Assembly (NCBI GenBank): GCA_030844625.1
Contig: JAUUNJ010000002.1
Location: forward strand, 1-34,682
From: Roseburia sp.
GTDB taxonomy: Bacteria; Bacillota; Clostridia; Lachnospirales; Lachnospiraceae
Direction: 5' to 3'
DNA: 34,682 nucleotides
The notes beneath the pieces were generated by a model. That model was not told the DNA's origin. It worked only from the letters and a program-made list of their open reading frames with translations, and did no database searches. This document shows, piece by piece, positions 22,706-30,561 of this stretch. The position numbers and the translations under genes are program-made. The number at the start of each line of letters is the position of its first letter. Within the stretch, counting starts at the first letter, position 1.

Positions 22706-23554
22706 CTAACTATTTGTTCTGCTGCTTGCTATGTGCTGTATGATATTAATGATAAACAGCATCAGAAAAGAGATTATCAGGAGAATCAAAGCAATGGCAG
22801 CAGCGCCCTCATAATCTACATTACCTGCATTTAATTTCTGCATAATGATATAGGATACTACCTGTGTTCCGTTTTTTGCACTGTTTCCGGATATGTAAAT
22901 GACACTTCCGTACTCACCGATTCCTCTTGCAAGTGCCAGACCGAATCCTGTAAACAGTGCCGGCTTGATTTCCGGAAAAATTACTTTTCGAAAGGTCGTA
23001 AATCCGGATGCACCTAACATGAGAGATGCCTCTTCATAAGAGGGAGATAATTTTTCAAGAACCGGTTGAATTGCTCTTACGACAAATGGTATTCCGATAA
23101 ATACCATTGCAATTATAATTCCGAGTTTTGAATAGGCTGCCTGGATTCCGGCTTCTTCCAGGGCCTTTCCAAGAAAACCTGTATTAGAGTACATTTTTGT
23201 CAATGTAATACCGGCTACTGCAGTGGGTAAGGCAAATGGAAGTTCTATCATCCCGTCCATCAACCGTTTTCCCGGAAATTCGTATCTTACAAGTACCCAT
23301 GCGAGAATAACTCCAAAGATACAATTGATAAAAGCGGCAACGAAAGCACAAAAAATACTAGTTGCAAATGCCTGAACAACATTCGGACTGGTAATCAGTT
23401 CGCTGAACTCCTTCAAGGATAGTTTGAAGGAGTATGCCAGCACAGATGCCAGAGGAATTAAAATAATCAGTGACAACATGGCAATGGTGATTCCCATGGT
23501 CAGTCCGAAGCCTGGAATGATAGATTTTTTCTTTTTTAAATTTGCCTTTTTCAA
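22706..23554 (-). CDS. cysT: Sulfate ABC transporter permease CysT (CysU)
   Basis: This 282-residue permease has a basic N-terminus (MKKANLKKKKS) and about six hydrophobic helices, beginning GLTMGITIAMLSLIILIPLASVLAY. Family sequences are LPFALPTAVAGITL, YEEASLMLGASGFTTFRKVIFPEIKPAL and ARGIGEYGSVIYISGN. It uses a TTG start at 23554, supported by AGGAGG 8 bases upstream and no in-frame ATG nearby. It forms the sulfate channel with CysW and is second in the operon after the binding protein. Confidence 0.93.
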   Translation of the reverse strand: MKKANLKKKKSIIPGFGLTMGITIAMLSLIILIPLASVLAYSFKLSLKEFSELITSPNVVQAFATSIFCAFVAAFINCIFGVILAWVLVRYEFPGKRLMDGMIELPFALPTAVAGITLTKMYSNTGFLGKALEEAGIQAAYSKLGIIIAMVFIGIPFVVRAIQPVLEKLSPSYEEASLMLGASGFTTFRKVIFPEIKPALFTGFGLALARGIGEYGSVIYISGNSAKNGTQVVSYIIMQKLNAGNVDYEGAAAIALILLIISFLMLFIINIIQHIASSRTNS

Positions 23555-23566
23555 TGGTTCTGCCTC

Positions 23567-24613
23567 CTATTTACTGTAGACCTGATCAAAGATACCGCCA
23601 TCTGCAAAGAAATCTTCGTATGCCTTATCCCAGCCTCCGAAATCATCAATTGTGCACAGGTTTACAGATAAATCAAATGTATCCTTAAATTCATTTAAAA
23701 TACTTTCGTTTGATGGACGGTAAAAATTCTTTCCGATAATTCTCTGAGCTTCATCGGAATATAAATATTCCAGATAATCTTTTGCAACTTCCTGTGTGCC
23801 GTTTTTATCCGCATTTTCATCTACAATGGCTACAGAAGGTTCCGCCAGAATGCTGATACTCGGTGTCACCATTTCATATTCATCCGGGTATTCCTTAAGG
23901 GTTGCCAATGCCTCGTTTTCCCAGTCGATTAATACATCACCCTGTCCGTTTTCAACAAATGTAGTTGTGGCACCTCTGGCGCCGGAATCCATAACCAGTA
24001 CATTTGCATAAATTTTACCAAGAAAATCTTTCATCTTAGTTTCATCATTATTAAATGTAGTTTTGGCATAATTCCATATAGCAAGAACTGCCCAGTCTGC
24101 TGCACCGGATGACTTTGGATCAGGAGTAATTACATCAATACCGTTTTTGACCAAATCATCCCAGTCCTTGATACCTTTTGGATTTCCCTTTCGAACAAGG
24201 AATACAATGGTTGATTTATATGGTGAACTGTTTCCATCAAATTCATTAATCCATCCTTTATTAATTAATCCGGCCTCCTCTACGGATGTAATATCATGTG
24301 CTAATGCTAATGTTGCCACATCTGCATCATTCCCTTCTATAATAGAACGGGCCTGTGAACCGGAACCGCCATGTGACTGTACAACCTCCACATCTTTTCC
24401 TGTCTTTTCCTTGTAGTATTCAGCGAATGCTTTGTTGTATTCTACATAGAATTCACGGGTAGGATCGTAGGAAACGTTTGTGATTGTAATTTTGTTTGAA
24501 TCCTTTCCGCTTTCATTTTTGCCCTTACCGCAACCGGCTAATGAACCTACTAAAAAAATTGCTGCTAATGTTAGGACAGTTGTTCTGTGAATAAAATTTT
24601 TAACTTTTTTCAT
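23567..24613 (-). CDS. sbp: Sulfate-binding lipoprotein
   Basis: This 348-residue periplasm-facing lipoprotein of the Sbp/CysP family would deliver sulfate to CysTWA. The signal peptide ends in the lipobox LAGC. The mature part begins with ITNVSYDPTREFYVEYNKAF and VVQSHGGSGSQARSI, the latter contributing sulfate-binding backbone and serine contacts in this family. Later blocks are DVATLALAHDI, TPDPKSSGAADWAVLAIWNYA and DVLIDWENEAL. An in-frame ATG exists at 24670, but AAAGGAGG sits right before ATG 24613, which also begins the signal peptide. It is the first gene of the minus-strand operon, divergent from the LacI gene at 24823, and the control sites for both lie in the 209-base gap. Confidence 0.95.
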   Translation of the reverse strand: MKKVKNFIHRTTVLTLAAIFLVGSLAGCGKGKNESGKDSNKITITNVSYDPTREFYVEYNKAFAEYYKEKTGKDVEVVQSHGGSGSQARSIIEGNDADVATLALAHDITSVEEAGLINKGWINEFDGNSSPYKSTIVFLVRKGNPKGIKDWDDLVKNGIDVITPDPKSSGAADWAVLAIWNYAKTTFNNDETKMKDFLGKIYANVLVMDSGARGATTTFVENGQGDVLIDWENEALATLKEYPDEYEMVTPSISILAEPSVAIVDENADKNGTQEVAKDYLEYLYSDEAQRIIGKNFYRPSNESILNEFKDTFDLSVNLCTIDDFGGWDKAYEDFFADGGIFDQVYSK

Positions 24614-24629
24614 GTTATCCTCCTTTAGA

Positions 24630-24639
24630 CAAACGATTG
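24630..24639. promoter_or_regulatory. Weak LacI-type half-palindrome in the sbp leader
   Basis: CAAACGATTG differs by one base from the palindrome CAAACGTTTG at 24798-24807. It lies in the untranslated leader of sbp, 16 bases from the start codon. It could be an auxiliary operator or a chance match. Confidence 0.4.
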
Positions 24640-24662
24640 TGTAATTTGTCACTTTTTTATTG

Positions 24663-24725
24663 ATAATCATATTGTTGTATTATATAATATGATTATGACG
24701 ATCATAGAATATAATATGATTATGA
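24663..24725. repeat. Repeat cluster in the sbp/LacI divergent region
   Basis: TATAATATGATTATGA occurs identically at 24683-24698 and 24710-24725 (27-bp period). An inverted copy of its core, ATAATCATATT, is at 24663-24673. The cluster lies in the sbp 5' leader on the minus strand, downstream of the predicted sbp start. It may bind a regulator other than the LacI proteins or form RNA structure. I do not recognise the motif. Confidence 0.6.
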
Positions 24726-24732
24726 TGCTAAG

Positions 24733-24762
24733 ATGATAGCTTAAATAAGAACATTTTGTCAA
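24733..24762 (-). promoter_or_regulatory. Promoter of the sulfate transport operon
   Basis: On the minus strand, TTGACA (24757-24762) and TATCAT (24733-24738) are separated by 18 bp. The LacI-type sites at 24773-24807 lie just upstream of this -35, a position fitted to activation rather than to blocking. Confidence 0.72.
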
Positions 24763-24772
24763 TAATTTATAA

Positions 24773-24786
24773 TGCAAACGTTCTCA
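24773..24786 (+). promoter_or_regulatory. LacI-family operator, distal copy upstream of LacI regulator 1
   Basis: TGCAAACGTTCTCA overlaps the TATAAT (24768-24773) and likely start region of the regulator gene, which fits autorepression. It is centred about 17 bp upstream of the sbp -35 on the other strand. Its centre is 23 bp (about two helical turns) from the next site. Confidence 0.7.
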
Positions 24787-24797
24787 AAACATATAGG

Positions 24798-24807
24798 CAA
24801 ACGTTTG
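24798..24807 (+). promoter_or_regulatory. LacI-family operator, perfect palindrome
   Basis: CAAACGTTTG is a perfect 10-bp palindrome with the central CpG that LacI-family proteins require. It lies in the regulator's 5' leader just before its AAAGGAGGG Shine-Dalgarno. Confidence 0.75.
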
Positions 24808-24822
24808 AGTAAAGGAGGGAAT

Positions 24823-25824
24823 ATGTCTTTAAAAAAAATAGCAGAAATGGTTGGGGTATCGCCGTCAACAGTATCCAGGGTTCTTAATAACGCATCTTCT
24901 ACCTGTGCATCCAGAGAAGTAAGGAACAAGATATTTGAGGCTGCAAGAGAAATAGGATATCAGCCAAATGAAAATGCAAGGAGGCTGAGAACTTTACGTG
25001 GTAATGATTCTGGTGAACCGGTACATATATCTATTGTACTTGCCCGTATAAAAACGCTGAGGGAAGATCCCTATTTTGACGAGTTATTCTGCAATCTTGA
25101 GAGTGCACTGTTTGAGAACCATATTATAATAGATCATGTAATTTATGCAGAAGATCAGATTACTCAGGATATTTCGAAATCCCAGGGGGTGATTATACTG
25201 GGAAGATGTTCCCGGAATTTATTGGATAAAATTAGAACATTAAACAGCAATGTGGCAGGAATTTGGAGAAATAGTATGAATTTTGACGTTGATGAGGTTG
25301 TGTGTGATGGGAAAAAGGCTGCTGAACTTGCCATAAATCACCTGATTTCCATAGGTCATAAAAATATTGCATATATCGGGGACTGTTCTTATGAAAGCAG
25401 ATATGTGGGTTATTGTAATTCTTTGATTAACAATAATATTCCAATGAATTATGAATGGATTAAGCAGACCAATCAGACAGGGGAAGCAGGGGGGATTGCA
25501 TTTGAAGAGTTGTTGGAAAAAGCGGACAATTTTTCTGCAGTCTTTTGTGCAAATGATGTTACCGCAATAAGTGTTCTTGAAATATTAAAGAAAAAGAAGC
25601 GCAAAATGAAAAGAAAAATATCGGTTATTTCTATTGATAATATAGAAGAAAGTAAAAAAACTTCTCCGCCTCTGACAACCATTAATATTCCCCGGGGAGA
25701 AATGGCTCATATGGCAGTTAATCTGCTTCTGGACAGGATTGAAAAAAAACATACGGAAGCTGTAAGAATAGAATTTCCATGCCGTATTGTAGAGCGAAGC
25801 AGTTGTTATTCCAATGATTATTAA
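24823..25824 (+). CDS. LacI-family transcriptional regulator 1 (sulfur-locus)
   Basis: This 333-residue regulator has an N-terminal LacI HTH (MSLKKIAEMVGVSPSTVSRVLNN), the hinge region PNENARRLR and a periplasmic-binding-protein-like effector domain, including VDEVVCDGKKAAELAINHL, GHKNIAYIGDC, VFCANDVTAISVLE and TTINIPRGEMAHMAVNLLLDRI. An upstream in-frame ATG at 24772 lies inside the operator and has no ribosome-binding site, so ATG 24823 is used. LacI proteins mostly sense sugars, yet no sugar gene is near. The gene is divergent from sulfate transport and upstream of APS-reduction genes, and operators in its own promoter recur at those targets. A paralogue at 30561 is clearly similar across the whole effector domain. 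The effector is unknown; a sulfur metabolite such as APS or an acetylated serine derivative is a guess. Confidence 0.9.
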   Translation: MSLKKIAEMVGVSPSTVSRVLNNASSTCASREVRNKIFEAAREIGYQPNENARRLRTLRGNDSGEPVHISIVLARIKTLREDPYFDELFCNLESALFENHIIIDHVIYAEDQITQDISKSQGVIILGRCSRNLLDKIRTLNSNVAGIWRNSMNFDVDEVVCDGKKAAELAINHLISIGHKNIAYIGDCSYESRYVGYCNSLINNNIPMNYEWIKQTNQTGEAGGIAFEELLEKADNFSAVFCANDVTAISVLEILKKKKRKMKRKISVISIDNIEESKKTSPPLTTINIPRGEMAHMAVNLLLDRIEKKHTEAVRIEFPCRIVERSSCYSNDY

Positions 25825-25836
25825 TAAAAATTTATA

Positions 25837-25874
25837 AAAGAAAGTGCTTTTCAGGGGGAAGGCGCTTTCTTTTT
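25837..25874 (+). terminator. Intrinsic terminator after LacI regulator 1
   Basis: An 11-bp stem (25837-25847 with 25862-25872, one G-U) with a 14-base loop and T-rich 3' end separates the regulator gene from the apr operon. Confidence 0.83.
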
Positions 25875-25894
25875 GACCAGTTGATTTACCATTT

Positions 25895-25912
25895 TGTGAA
25901 AACGTTTGCACA
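25895..25912 (+). promoter_or_regulatory. LacI-family operator upstream of the apr promoter
   Basis: TGTGAAAACGTTTGCACA is an 18-bp near-perfect palindrome (TGTG-N-AAACGTTT-N-CACA). Its centre is about 62 bp before the predicted transcription start, upstream of the -35, so a bound protein would be placed to activate. Confidence 0.75.
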
Positions 25913-25931
25913 GAAAATATGTTTTAAACAG

Positions 25932-25959
25932 TTGACAAATCCTACTAAATTGATATGAT
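25932..25959 (+). promoter_or_regulatory. Promoter of aprA-aprB-cysD-cysN-LacI2 operon
   Basis: TTGACA (25932-25937), a 16-bp spacer and TATGAT (25954-25959) give a start near 25966. The LacI-type palindrome lies 20 bp upstream of the -35. Confidence 0.8.
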
Positions 25960-26018
25960 TTAAAGCGAATAAACAAAATATAGCATTTGAAAAGGATTTC
26001 ATGAAAGGTGAAAGCGGT

Positions 26019-27707
26019 ATGGAAGTTGAATTGTTACAAACTGATGTGTTGATTATCGGTGGAGGTACGGCAGGCTGTTTTGCAGCTTACACGCTGGGAA
26101 AACAACAAAATATATCTGTTTTAATTGCAGAAAAAGCGAACATAAAGAGAAGCGGATGCCTTGCAGCGGGGGTCAATGCAATTAATGCATACATTACGAA
26201 AGGAAAAGTTCCTCAGGATTATGTGGATTACGCCACGAAAGATGCGGATGGTATTGTAAGAGCAGACTTACTGTTGTCCATGTCAGAAAGACTGAATCAT
26301 GTAACACATATTATGGAAGAATTGGGCTTAGTGATCCTGAAAGACCAAAATGGGGGATATGTAACAAGAGGGGACAGAAATATCAAAATCAACGGTGAAA
26401 ATATTAAACCGATTTTGGCTGAGGCAGTATATGAACAAAAAAATGTGACTGTCTTGAACCATGTGAATATAACAGATTATAAAATAGAAGGAAACCGTAT
26501 CATAGGAGCGTATGGATTTCATGTAGATGAAAAAAAGGCATATGACATATCCGCAAAAGCAGTTCTGATTGCCACCGGAGGTGCGGCGGGATTATACCGT
26601 CCAAATAATCCGGGATTTTCCAGACATAAAATGTGGTATCCGCCATTTAATACGGGAGCAGGTTATGCCATGGGCATCAATGCCGGAGCAGAGATGACCA
26701 CTTTTGAAATGCGGTTTATTGCACTGAGATGTAAAGATACCATAGCTCCGACAGGAACTATAGCACAAGGGGTCCGTGCAAAGCAAATGAACAGTAAGAA
26801 TGAAATCTACGAAAATAAATATGGAATTGCGACTTCAGAGAGAGTGTATGGAACAGTAAAGGAAAAAATGGAAGGCAGAGGGCCCTGCTATTTGAAAACA
26901 GATGAAATTACTGCCACTCAGGAACAAGATCTCTATAAGGCATATCTGAATATGGCACCTAGTCAGACACTGAAATGGATAGAGGCAGGCAAGGGACCAT
27001 CAGAGCAGAATGTTGAAATAGAAGGAACAGAACCATATATAGTGGGCGGGCATACAGCCAGTGGATATTGGGTTGATAATAAACGTGCCACTACAATTGA
27101 AGGACTTTATGCTGCAGGAGATGTAGCCGGCGGTGCTCCGCAAAAATATGTAACGGGTGCATTGGCGGAAGGAGAAATTGCTGCAGAGGCGATTGCAGAG
27201 TATTTGAAAAAGTCTTCCGGCAGAGATAAAACTTTGCACAGAAGTAAAAATTCCATTCGGATCATATCACAATACGAACAGTATTTTGAAAACCCAAAGC
27301 CATTGCTTGGTCTGGAACAAATAGAAGAAACTATGCAGAAAATTATGGATCAGTATGCCGGAGGTATCGGCAGTAATTATCAATATAATGAATCAGAACT
27401 GAAATTGGCGAAGGAAAAAATAGGAAAGCTGCAGGATGTACTAGCCAGTGCACATGCGGAAACAATGGACGATCTGTTGCAGATTTATGAAATTAAAGAG
27501 AGATTAACAGTTTGTCTGGCGGTGATAGCCCATTTGGAGGCGAGAAAGGAAACCAGATGGCACAGTTTTGCGGAAAACACAGATTATCCCCAAAAAAGTG
27601 ATGGGTGGCTTAAATATGTAAACTCTAAAATGGACGAACAGGGTAATATAAATATTATATATAGAAAATTGGTAAGAAAAGGAGAGGTATATGAGCATCA
27701 GAATTGA
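26019..27707 (+). CDS. aprA: Adenylylsulfate reductase, flavoprotein alpha subunit (AprA-like)
   Basis: This FAD enzyme would reduce adenosine 5'-phosphosulfate to sulfite and AMP with the ferredoxin-like AprB. It has 562 residues, shorter than the roughly 620-660 of dissimilatory AprA. The FAD motif DVLIIGGGTAGCFAAY is at the N-terminus. Likely substrate-contact residues are W206 (KMWYPPFNTGAGYAMG), R232 (EMRFIALRCKD) and H345 (VGGHTASGYW), which I place by similarity to AprA residues known from the archaeal enzyme. A second FAD block is GLYAAGDVAGGAPQKYVTGALAEGEIAAEAI. It belongs to the succinate dehydrogenase/fumarate reductase flavoprotein superfamily, but linkage to aprB, cysD and cysN fixes the call. 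ATG 26019 with AAAGGTGA is preferred; ATG 26001 is possible. Context is assimilatory, with no Qmo or Dsr genes. Confidence 0.9.
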   Translation: MEVELLQTDVLIIGGGTAGCFAAYTLGKQQNISVLIAEKANIKRSGCLAAGVNAINAYITKGKVPQDYVDYATKDADGIVRADLLLSMSERLNHVTHIMEELGLVILKDQNGGYVTRGDRNIKINGENIKPILAEAVYEQKNVTVLNHVNITDYKIEGNRIIGAYGFHVDEKKAYDISAKAVLIATGGAAGLYRPNNPGFSRHKMWYPPFNTGAGYAMGINAGAEMTTFEMRFIALRCKDTIAPTGTIAQGVRAKQMNSKNEIYENKYGIATSERVYGTVKEKMEGRGPCYLKTDEITATQEQDLYKAYLNMAPSQTLKWIEAGKGPSEQNVEIEGTEPYIVGGHTASGYWVDNKRATTIEGLYAAGDVAGGAPQKYVTGALAEGEIAAEAIAEYLKKSSGRDKTLHRSKNSIRIISQYEQYFENPKPLLGLEQIEETMQKIMDQYAGGIGSNYQYNESELKLAKEKIGKLQDVLASAHAETMDDLLQIYEIKERLTVCLAVIAHLEARKETRWHSFAENTDYPQKSDGWLKYVNSKMDEQGNINIIYRKLVRKGEVYEHQN

Positions 27708-28005
27708 TAAGAACATGTGTGTAGGCTGTGGCCGGTGCATGGAAGTGTGCCCTGGAAATCTGATTAAAAAAGATGAAAACGGTCTGGCTGAAATCATAAG
27801 AGAAAAAGACTGTTGGGGATGTACCTCATGTGTAAAGGAATGTAAAATGCGGGCTATCCAGTTTTATTTAGGAGCTGACATGGGAGGAAAAGGAAGTGTT
27901 CTTACGATAGAAGAACATGGAGACCTGAGGGATTGGATTGTCACATCACCGGATGGGAAAAAGAAAGTTATAACAGTTAACACAAAAGAATCTAATAAAT
28001 ATTAA
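27691..28005 (+). CDS. aprB: Adenylylsulfate reductase, iron-sulfur beta subunit (AprB-like ferredoxin)
   Basis: This 104-residue ferredoxin-type protein would pass electrons to the flavin of AprA. It has two [4Fe-4S] motifs: [13 protein letters not shown] and [13 protein letters not shown], each C-x2-C-x2-C-x3-C. The C-terminal part ([26 protein letters not shown]) is the kind of extension found in AprB and not in simple ferredoxins. It is shorter than the roughly 150-residue dissimilatory AprB. The gene overlaps the end of aprA by 17 bases with AAAGGAGAGG upstream, so the subunits are made together. The physiological electron donor is not encoded nearby. Confidence 0.9.
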   Translation: MSIRIDKNMCVGCGRCMEVCPGNLIKKDENGLAEIIREKDCWGCTSCVKECKMRAIQFYLGADMGGKGSVLTIEEHGDLRDWIVTSPDGKKKVITVNTKESNKY

Positions 28006-28019
28006 AAAGGAGGATGGAA

Positions 28020-28919
28020 ATGGGTCAGTTATCTCATTTAGATCAATTAGAAGCAGAAGCAATTTATATTATGAGGGAGGTGGCAGCAGAGTGCGAAAAG
28101 CCGGTTATGCTATATTCCATAGGAAAGGATAGTTCTGTAATGCTGCATCTTGCATTGAAAGCATTTTATCCTGAAAAGCCGCCTTTTCCTTTTTTACATG
28201 TAGATACTACATGGAAATTTCACGAAATGATAGAGTTTCGTGATCATGTAGCAGAAAAATACGGACTTGATATGCTGGTATATACCAATGAGGAGGGACG
28301 TGCAAAGGGAATTAATCCTTTTGACCACGGTTCTGCATATACAGATATTATGAAAACTCAGGCATTAAAGCAGGCTTTGGATAAATACGGATTTAATGCT
28401 GCATTTGGGGGCGGAAGAAGGGATGAGGAAAAATCCAGAGCGAAAGAGAGAATTTTTTCTTTTAGAAATTCTGCCCATGCATGGGACCCTAAAAACCAGA
28501 GACCGGAAATGTGGAAACTGTTCAACACAAAACTCTTTAAGGGTGAGGAAGTCAGAGTATTTCCCCTTTCAAATTGGACGGAAAAAGATATCTGGCAGTA
28601 TATCAGAAGAGAGAATATAGAAATACCGTCATTATATTATGCAAAGGAAAGACCGGTAGTATACCGTGATGGCAATATTATTATGGTGGACGATGAGCGT
28701 ATGCGCCTGAATCCGGGGGAAGAAGTGCAGATGAAAAAGGTGCGTTTCCGTACTCTTGGATGTTATCCTTTGACCGGTGGTGTGGAATCGGATGCTGATA
28801 CACTGGATGCCATTATTGCGGAAACATTAAGCGCCGTATCCAGTGAACGTACCAGTCGTGTAATAGATAATGAAGCCGCCGGAAGCATGGAGAGAAGAAA
28901 AAGGGAGGGTTATTTCTAA
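28020..28919 (+). CDS. cysD: Sulfate adenylyltransferase subunit 2
   Basis: This is the catalytic subunit of the two-subunit ATP sulfurylase, which makes APS from sulfate and ATP. It has 299 residues. The PP-loop [14 protein letters not shown] lies near residues 31-44, then [38 protein letters not shown], and [19 protein letters not shown] at the C-terminus. ATG 28014 abuts AAGGAGG, so ATG 28020 (spacing 7) is taken as the start. cysN begins 1 base after its stop, with the GGGAGGG site inside the 3' end of cysD. It supplies APS directly to the AprBA enzyme encoded upstream in the same operon. Confidence 0.95.
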   Translation: MGQLSHLDQLEAEAIYIMREVAAECEKPVMLYSIGKDSSVMLHLALKAFYPEKPPFPFLHVDTTWKFHEMIEFRDHVAEKYGLDMLVYTNEEGRAKGINPFDHGSAYTDIMKTQALKQALDKYGFNAAFGGGRRDEEKSRAKERIFSFRNSAHAWDPKNQRPEMWKLFNTKLFKGEEVRVFPLSNWTEKDIWQYIRRENIEIPSLYYAKERPVVYRDGNIIMVDDERMRLNPGEEVQMKKVRFRTLGCYPLTGGVESDADTLDAIIAETLSAVSSERTSRVIDNEAAGSMERRKREGYF

Positions 28920-28920
28920 G

Positions 28921-30561
28921 ATGGAACTATTAAAATTTATTACTTGTGGTAGTGTGGATGATGGAAAATCAACTTTAATTGGACATATTTTATATGACTC
29001 AAAATTATTATATACAGATCAGGAGAAGGCGTTGGAGCTGGATTCCAAGGTGGGCAGCAGAGAGGGAAAGATTGATTATTCTCTGTTGTTGGACGGATTA
29101 ATGGCAGAACGTGAACAGGGAATTACAATTGATGTGGCTTATCGGTATTTTACAACAGATAACCGAAGCTTTATTGTGGCAGATACACCGGGACATGAAG
29201 AATATACAAGAAACATGGCAGTGGGGGCATCTTTTGCGGATCTGGCAGTGATACTGATTGACGCAAAGCAGGGTGTTTTAGTTCAGACAAAACGTCATGC
29301 AAGAATCTGCTCTCTTATGGGAATCCGATATTTTGTGTTTGCAGTGAATAAGATGGATCTGGTGGATTATAGTCAGGAAAGATTTAAGGAGATAGAGGGA
29401 CAGATTGCTGAATTGACGACAGAACTTTCCCTGAAAAATGTTAAGATTATACCGGTATCTGCCACAGAGGGAGATAACGTAACACACAGATCAGATAATA
29501 TATCATGGTATGAGGGAGAACCCCTTCTCTCTTATCTGGAACAGGTAGATATTAAGCAGAGCCGGAAGGAACAGGGATTTTATATGCCTGTTCAGAGAGT
29601 GTGCCGTCCAAATCATAATTTCAGAGGATTTCAGGGACAGATCGAAAATGGGACAATTTCGGTGGGGGATGAAATTACAACACTTCCAAGTAATGAAAAA
29701 GCTCATGTGAAGTCAATACATATTGCGGACAATGAAGTGGAGAGTGCAAGTTATGGTCAACCGGTTACAGTTCAGCTGGATCGTGAGGTGGATGTGTCCA
29801 GAGGGTGCGTTTTAACTGTAGATTCCGGTGTGAAAGTGGCATCCATTTTGACAACAACTCTTTTATGGATGGATGATATAGACATGGAAGCAGGAAAAAA
29901 CTTTTTTGTAAAGCTTGGAACAAAACTGATACCGGGTACAATTACTGAAATCATACATACCATAGATGTAAACACAGGAGAGAAAAAAAGGACAAACACG
30001 TTAAATAAAAATGAGATAGCAGTTTGTAAATTATCTCTGGCAGATGATATCGTTATTGATACCTTTGAGGAACATAAAACATTAGGAGAATTAATTTTAA
30101 TTGACCGTATTACTAATATGACTTCTGCATGCGGTATAGTAACAGATGTTGATGAAAATTCCAAAGGTGCAGGAAACAGAATTATAGATAAAGAAGCCAG
30201 AGCAAACTGGAAGAGCCAGAGAGCAGTTACGATAGAATTTCCGATAGGGCAGGCGGATATAAATATTGAACTGGTACAGGAAGTAGAAAGACAATTGAGC
30301 CTGAAGGGCAGACACACATATTTATATGTACCAAAGAAAGGAGAACCTATCCGTGAGGTTGTGAAACATCTCACTTCTGCAGGTATTGCAGTGTTGCTGG
30401 CGAAAACAGAGGAAGTGGATACAAGTGTATTTAAGGAGGACCGTACTTATTACAGTGACTGGATCAACAGAGATAGTGTGGATGTAGAGTATGCTGTAAA
30501 ATATGCGGCACAAAAAACAGAAATTAATTCTGGAATTACGGAACGTGGAGAGTATATTTAA
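28921..30561 (+). CDS. cysN: Sulfate adenylyltransferase subunit 1 with a degenerate APS-kinase-like C-terminus
   Basis: This is the GTPase subunit of ATP sulfurylase; GTP hydrolysis drives APS formation by CysD. Residues 10-18 (GSVDDGKST) are the P-loop, followed by DTPGHEEYTRNMAVGAS and NKMDL, then EF-Tu-like beta-barrel domains to about residue 420. CysN alone is about 475 residues; this one has 546. Residues ~429-497 look like a shortened APS kinase: KSQRAVTIEF, then PIGQADIN where CysC has its P-loop GLSGSGKST, then VERQLSLKGRHTYLYV and REVVKHLTSAGIAVLLA. Key P-loop glycines, Lys and Ser/Thr are gone, so kinase activity is not expected. ATG 28921 is chosen over ATG 28870 inside cysD. The stop overlaps the start of the LacI gene (TAATG). 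Confidence 0.92.
   Translation: MELLKFITCGSVDDGKSTLIGHILYDSKLLYTDQEKALELDSKVGSREGKIDYSLLLDGLMAEREQGITIDVAYRYFTTDNRSFIVADTPGHEEYTRNMAVGASFADLAVILIDAKQGVLVQTKRHARICSLMGIRYFVFAVNKMDLVDYSQERFKEIEGQIAELTTELSLKNVKIIPVSATEGDNVTHRSDNISWYEGEPLLSYLEQVDIKQSRKEQGFYMPVQRVCRPNHNFRGFQGQIENGTISVGDEITTLPSNEKAHVKSIHIADNEVESASYGQPVTVQLDREVDVSRGCVLTVDSGVKVASILTTTLLWMDDIDMEAGKNFFVKLGTKLIPGTITEIIHTIDVNTGEKKRTNTLNKNEIAVCKLSLADDIVIDTFEEHKTLGELILIDRITNMTSACGIVTDVDENSKGAGNRIIDKEARANWKSQRAVTIEFPIGQADINIELVQEVERQLSLKGRHTYLYVPKKGEPIREVVKHLTSAGIAVLLAKTEEVDTSVFKEDRTYYSDWINRDSVDVEYAVKYAAQKTEINSGITERGEYI

Noticed and set aside
26019..27707. Fumarate reductase or L-aspartate oxidase instead of AprA
   Set aside because: The flavoprotein superfamily is shared, but overlap with a two-cluster AprB-like ferredoxin and cysDN, plus the GGHTASG and MRF-type blocks, favours APS reductase.
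29772..30374. Antisense ORF of 200 codons within cysN
   Set aside because: It mirrors a real gene; its hydrophobic, low-complexity translation is typical of a shadow frame.
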